17,298 bases of DNA from an uncultured Muribaculaceae bacterium (GTDB taxonomy: Bacteria; Bacteroidota; Bacteroidia; Bacteroidales; Muribaculaceae): contig CAJTYC010000056.1 in the NCBI GenBank assembly GCA_910584185.1, positions 1 to 17,298 of the forward strand, in the 5' to 3' direction. A program made the position numbers and the translations under genes. Under the pieces are notes generated by a model. It was not told the origin of the DNA, ran no database searches, and saw nothing but the letters and a program-made list of their open reading frames with translations. Below, one piece after another: positions 14,281-17,298 of this stretch; the stretch's first letter is position 1, and each line of letters starts with the position of its first letter.

Positions 14281-16821
14281 TTAACCCACCGGCTCGTATT
14301 CAAATGTAAGTTTGCTGTCGCCCTCCTTGAAGCTTACCTTTATGGTGCCTCCTATCTGACCGTCAGCCCCGAGCGTGAGCATCAGCTCGGCGAGCTCATC
14401 TTCCAGATATTTCTGTATGGCGCGTTTAAGCGGCCTTGCACCGAAGTGGCGGTCGTAGCCCTTGTCGGCTATGAAGTCGCGCGCCTCGCGGCTGAGGTCG
14501 AGGTGATAGCCAAGTTTCTCGACGCGGCCGAAGAAGTCTTTCAGCTCTATGTCGATGATGTTGAATATCGCCTCGCGGTCAAGGCTGTCAAACATTATTA
14601 TGTCGTCCACACGGTTCAGGAACTCTGGCGAGAAGGCTTTGTTGAGGGCCTTCGATATCACGCCGTGGGCCTGCTCTTTGCTGACCTCTGCTGTGTTGAA
14701 GCCTACGCCCCCGCCGAAGTCTTTGAGCTGCCGCGATCCGATGTTGCTCGTCATGATAAGTATCGTGTTCTTGAAGTCGATCTTGCGGCCCAGCGAGTCG
14801 GTGAGACGGCCTTCATCCATCACCTGCAGCAGCAGGTTGAACACGTCGGGGTGCGCTTTCTCTATCTCGTCGAGAAGCACCACTGAGTATGGCTTGCGGC
14901 GCACTTTCTCGGTGAGCTGGCCTCCCTCTTCGTAGCCTACATATCCCGGAGGAGCTCCCACGAGGCGCGACACGGTGAATTTCTCCATAAACTCGCTCAT
15001 GTCTACGCGTATCAGCGCATCGGAGCTGTCGAAGAGGTATTCGGCGAGCTTCTTGGCAAGCAAGGTCTTGCCTACGCCGGTGGGGCCGAGAAACATGAAC
15101 ACGCCTATCGGCTTCTCCGGGTCTTTGAGCCCTATGCGGTTGCGCTGTATGGCTTTCACCACTTTCTTGATGGCTTCGTCCTGGCCTATCACGGAACCAT
15201 GGAGTGTCTCGCCCATCTTGATGAGGCGGGCGCCTTCGGCCTGCGCTATGCGCTGTGTCGGCACTCCTGTCATCAAGGCCACAACTTCGGCCACTTTCTC
15301 GTCGTCAACTTCCTGACGGTCTTGGCTCAGGCTCTCTTCCCATTTCGATTTCGCAGTCTCGAGTGCCGCCTTCGCCTTCACCACTTCGTCGCGCAGCCCG
15401 GCTGCCTTCTCGTAGTCTTGCGCCTTGGCTGCCGCAAGTTTTTCTTGCGTCAGTTCGTCGATACGTTTCTCCAAGGTCTCGATCTCCTCGGGCACAACGA
15501 TATTGGTGATATGCACGCGGCTTCCGGCCTCATCGAGCGCATCGAGTGCCTTGTCGGGGAAGTTGCGGTCGCTCACATATCGTTCGGTAAGCGCCACGCA
15601 TGCCTCGAGGGCCTCGTCGGTGTACGTGACGTTATGGTGCTGTTCATATTTTTCTTTCACCTGCTTCAGTATCTCAAGGGTCTCCTCGGGGGTGGTGGGT
15701 TCAACCATCACCTTCTGGAAGCGGCGTTCAAGTGCGCCATCTTTCTCTATGTTCTGACGGTATTCGTCGAGCGTGGTGGCGCCGATACATTGTATCTCGC
15801 CACGTGCCAAGGCGGGTTTCAGTATATTGGCGGCATCCATCGAACCGGGTGCGCCGCCCGCCCCGACTATGGTGTGTATCTCGTCGATGAAGAGAATGAT
15901 GTCGGGATTTTTCGTGAGTTCGTCGAGCACGGTCTTGATGCGTTCCTCAAACTGGCCGCGATATTTGGTGCCGGCCACCATACCGGTCATGTCGAGTCCG
16001 ATAACGCGTTTGTCAAAGAGGATGCGCGACACCTTGCGCTGCACGATGCGCAGCGCCAAGCCTTCCACTATGGCCGACTTGCCTACGCCGGGCTCGCCTA
16101 TAAGCACGGGATTGTTTTTCTTGCGTCGCGAAAGTATCTGCGCGAGGCGCTCTATCTCGCGCTCGCGGCCCACCACCGGGTCGAGCCTTCCCTCGGCTGC
16201 CGCCTTGGTCATGTCGTAGCCGAATTTGTCGAGTGCCGGGGTGTCGCTCTTGCGGCTGCTCTTGTCGGCCGGCTTCGAGGGCTTGCTCTTGGGAGCATCT
16301 GCCGGCTCTTGGAGTTCCCCTTCTTCCTCATCTTCGCCGAAGTCCTTGCCCATGCGGGGCATCTGGTCCATCGGCATGCCGATGCTCTGCACGGATATGT
16401 CGAAGTTGAGATATTCTTGCTTTATATGTTCGAGTAGCTCTGAGTCCATCGACCGTTTGTCGTGAATCAAGGCCAACAATATATGTTCGCTGCCGATCAC
16501 ATGCGCGTTCATCTTGCGGGCTTCCGATGTGGCAAGCTGAAGATGGCGTATCGCCGCGAGGCTTATCTTGTATTGTTGCTCAAAGAGGGTAGTGGTCTCG
16601 CCCGGCGAATGAGGTTCCTGCAGATATTCCTCCAGCTCGCCGATAATCTTCTCGATGGGTATGTGAAGCTGTGTCAGTATCTTGAATGCATAGCCATCTT
16701 GCTGACGCATCGACGCGAGCAGAAAATGCTCCGACATTATCACCGGGGAGTTGAATCTACGCACCTCGCTGAGCGCAAGCTCAAGCATTGGCCTGAATTG
16801 TTTCGAAAAGTCGTTCTTCAT
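14281..16821 (-). CDS. clpC: ATP-dependent Clp protease ATP-binding subunit ClpC
   Basis: ClpC (846 residues) is a double-ring AAA+ unfoldase that feeds substrates to ClpP. Domains in order are: paired Clp-N repeats (about 1-145); an acidic then Lys/Ser/Pro-rich linker (158-196); ATPase 1 with Walker A GEPGVGKS (242-249) and Walker B ILFIDE; a short middle domain with a UVR-like stretch (about 450-490, KLAAAKAQDYEKAAGLRDEV), which marks ClpC rather than ClpB or ClpA; and ATPase 2 with GPTGVGKT (579-586) and VVLLDE (647-652). A VGF tripeptide at 706-708 fits the ClpP-docking loop. ClpP and adaptors are not in the window. The ATG is preceded on the minus strand by GAAAGGAAAAATTA, which may act as a weak ribosome-binding region. 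A NUDIX gene lies 75 bases upstream; I found no consensus promoter between them. Confidence 0.95.
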   Translation of the reverse strand: MKNDFSKQFRPMLELALSEVRRFNSPVIMSEHFLLASMRQQDGYAFKILTQLHIPIEKIIGELEEYLQEPHSPGETTTLFEQQYKISLAAIRHLQLATSEARKMNAHVIGSEHILLALIHDKRSMDSELLEHIKQEYLNFDISVQSIGMPMDQMPRMGKDFGEDEEEGELQEPADAPKSKPSKPADKSSRKSDTPALDKFGYDMTKAAAEGRLDPVVGREREIERLAQILSRRKKNNPVLIGEPGVGKSAIVEGLALRIVQRKVSRILFDKRVIGLDMTGMVAGTKYRGQFEERIKTVLDELTKNPDIILFIDEIHTIVGAGGAPGSMDAANILKPALARGEIQCIGATTLDEYRQNIEKDGALERRFQKVMVEPTTPEETLEILKQVKEKYEQHHNVTYTDEALEACVALTERYVSDRNFPDKALDALDEAGSRVHITNIVVPEEIETLEKRIDELTQEKLAAAKAQDYEKAAGLRDEVVKAKAALETAKSKWEESLSQDRQEVDDEKVAEVVALMTGVPTQRIAQAEGARLIKMGETLHGSVIGQDEAIKKVVKAIQRNRIGLKDPEKPIGVFMFLGPTGVGKTLLAKKLAEYLFDSSDALIRVDMSEFMEKFTVSRLVGAPPGYVGYEEGGQLTEKVRRKPYSVVLLDEIEKAHPDVFNLLLQVMDEGRLTDSLGRKIDFKNTILIMTSNIGSRQLKDFGGGVGFNTAEVSKEQAHGVISKALNKAFSPEFLNRVDDIIMFDSLDREAIFNIIDIELKDFFGRVEKLGYHLDLSREARDFIADKGYDRHFGARPLKRAIQKYLEDELAELMLTLGADGQIGGTIKVSFKEGDSKLTFEYEPVG

Positions 16822-16896
16822 TAATTTTTCCTTTCTGTTTCTTTCTATTTCATAACAAATGCCGTGCCAATATTTCCTAACGTATCATTAAAAGTC

Positions 16897-17298
16897 TTAT
16901 TTCTTCAAGTAGAAATAGTGCCAGAGGGGAGTGGCCATAAGCGCCTGCTTTATGCCGTCGCTCTGGAGTATCGCAAGCACTTCTTGCTCCGTCATAAGTT
17001 TTACATTGACATCTTCGGTGGCATCTAAGTGCTGGCTTTCGGTTTTTCCCACTCCTTCCGCTAAGAAGCAGTATGTATAATTGGTGCAGGTGGATGGATT
17101 CTGGCTGATTTTGTTGAGAAGCCTCCATGTGCCGCCGGTATAGCCGGTCTCTTCAAGCAGCTCTCGTTTAGCGGCATCGACCGGCTCCTCTCCTTCTTCG
17201 GCAACTCCGGCACATAGCTCGGTGTACACGTCTCCAAGCCCATGCCTACCATGTAACACTTTCGTATTAATTTGATTATCAATTGAGTGCAAAAATTT
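16897..17298 (-). CDS. NUDIX hydrolase, ADP-ribose pyrophosphatase-like (5' end outside window)
   Basis: The 3' part of a NUDIX enzyme is present; such enzymes hydrolyse nucleoside diphosphates linked to other groups. The full NUDIX box is visible: GVAEEGEEPVDAAKRELLEE followed by TGY, fitting Gx5Ex7REUxEExGU, preceded by RHGLGDVYTEL and followed by SQNPSTCTNYTYCFLAEGV, a pattern close to ADP-ribose/NDP-sugar pyrophosphatases. A TTG at 17292 could start a 131-residue form, but the frame is open to the window end, and related proteins as I know them have about 50 more N-terminal residues, so I treat the gene as cut by the edge. Residues before RHGLGD fit the family poorly, so a frameshift there cannot be excluded. 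Confidence 0.8.
   Translation of the reverse strand, partial: KFLHSIDNQINTKVLHGRHGLGDVYTELCAGVAEEGEEPVDAAKRELLEETGYTGGTWRLLNKISQNPSTCTNYTYCFLAEGVGKTESQHLDATEDVNVKLMTEQEVLAILQSDGIKQALMATPLWHYFYLKK

Noticed and set aside
15199..16437. Long open frame (412 codons) on the plus strand opposite clpC
   Set aside because: It lies wholly antisense to a full, motif-complete ClpC and has a composition rich in His, Arg and Leu typical of mirrored codons.
16822..16896. Heat-shock operator or consensus promoter for clpC
   Set aside because: I looked for CIRCE-like inverted repeats and TAnnTTTG in this gap on the minus strand and saw neither.

Overview
The window looks like chromosomal housekeeping DNA from a Bacteroidales bacterium, most likely near the Muribaculaceae (family placement is inference). 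The reasons are promoters of the Bacteroidetes type (TTG/TTTG, about 19-20 bases, then TAnnTTTG) at three start regions, a DUF4290 gene directly before murA, MurA and GyrA sequence signatures, and a general lack of Shine-Dalgarno sequences. I see no rRNA, tRNA, CRISPR array, transposase or phage gene, and no convincing undescribed multi-gene system. The interest lies in target-site residues of two drug targets and in several short repeats and hairpins between genes.

Layout, left to right. A HAD-family phosphatase (115-810, minus) is divergent from a long plus-strand gene chain (983-9471), and each side has its own consensus promoter in the 811-982 gap. The chain runs: FAD-dependent oxidoreductase, tsaB (tRNA t6A), DUF4290 protein, murA (peptidoglycan), rimM (30S maturation), an 8-bp tandem repeat, a small acidic conserved protein, an OmpA-like periplasmic or outer-membrane protein, a PatB/MalY-type PLP enzyme and a MATE exporter. 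Several junctions overlap by 1, 4 or 26 bases, which suggests co-transcription and coupled translation. The chain ends at a very long hairpin (9478-9565).

A small thioredoxin-like gene with a CPHC site (9743-10036, plus) converges on a secreted TPR protein (10174-11382, minus). The two are separated by a hairpin built from inverted 7-bp repeats. The TPR gene follows gyrA (11436-14027, minus), which has its own promoter. Upstream of gyrA lies clpC (14281-16821, minus), ended by a clear intrinsic terminator whose distal arm belongs to a 22-bp tandem duplication that also carries the gyrA -33 element. At the right edge is the 3' part of a NUDIX hydrolase gene (minus), cut by the window end.

Functionally the window combines envelope synthesis (MurA, OmpA-like), translation quality (TsaB, RimM), DNA topology (GyrA), proteolysis (ClpC), redox or metabolic enzymes and export. 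MurA carries Asp instead of the fosfomycin-target Cys. GyrA has Tyr and Leu at the two positions that anchor quinolones. Both predict intrinsic drug insensitivity. No gap without a gene exceeds 300 bases; the largest are 9472-9742 and 14028-14280.
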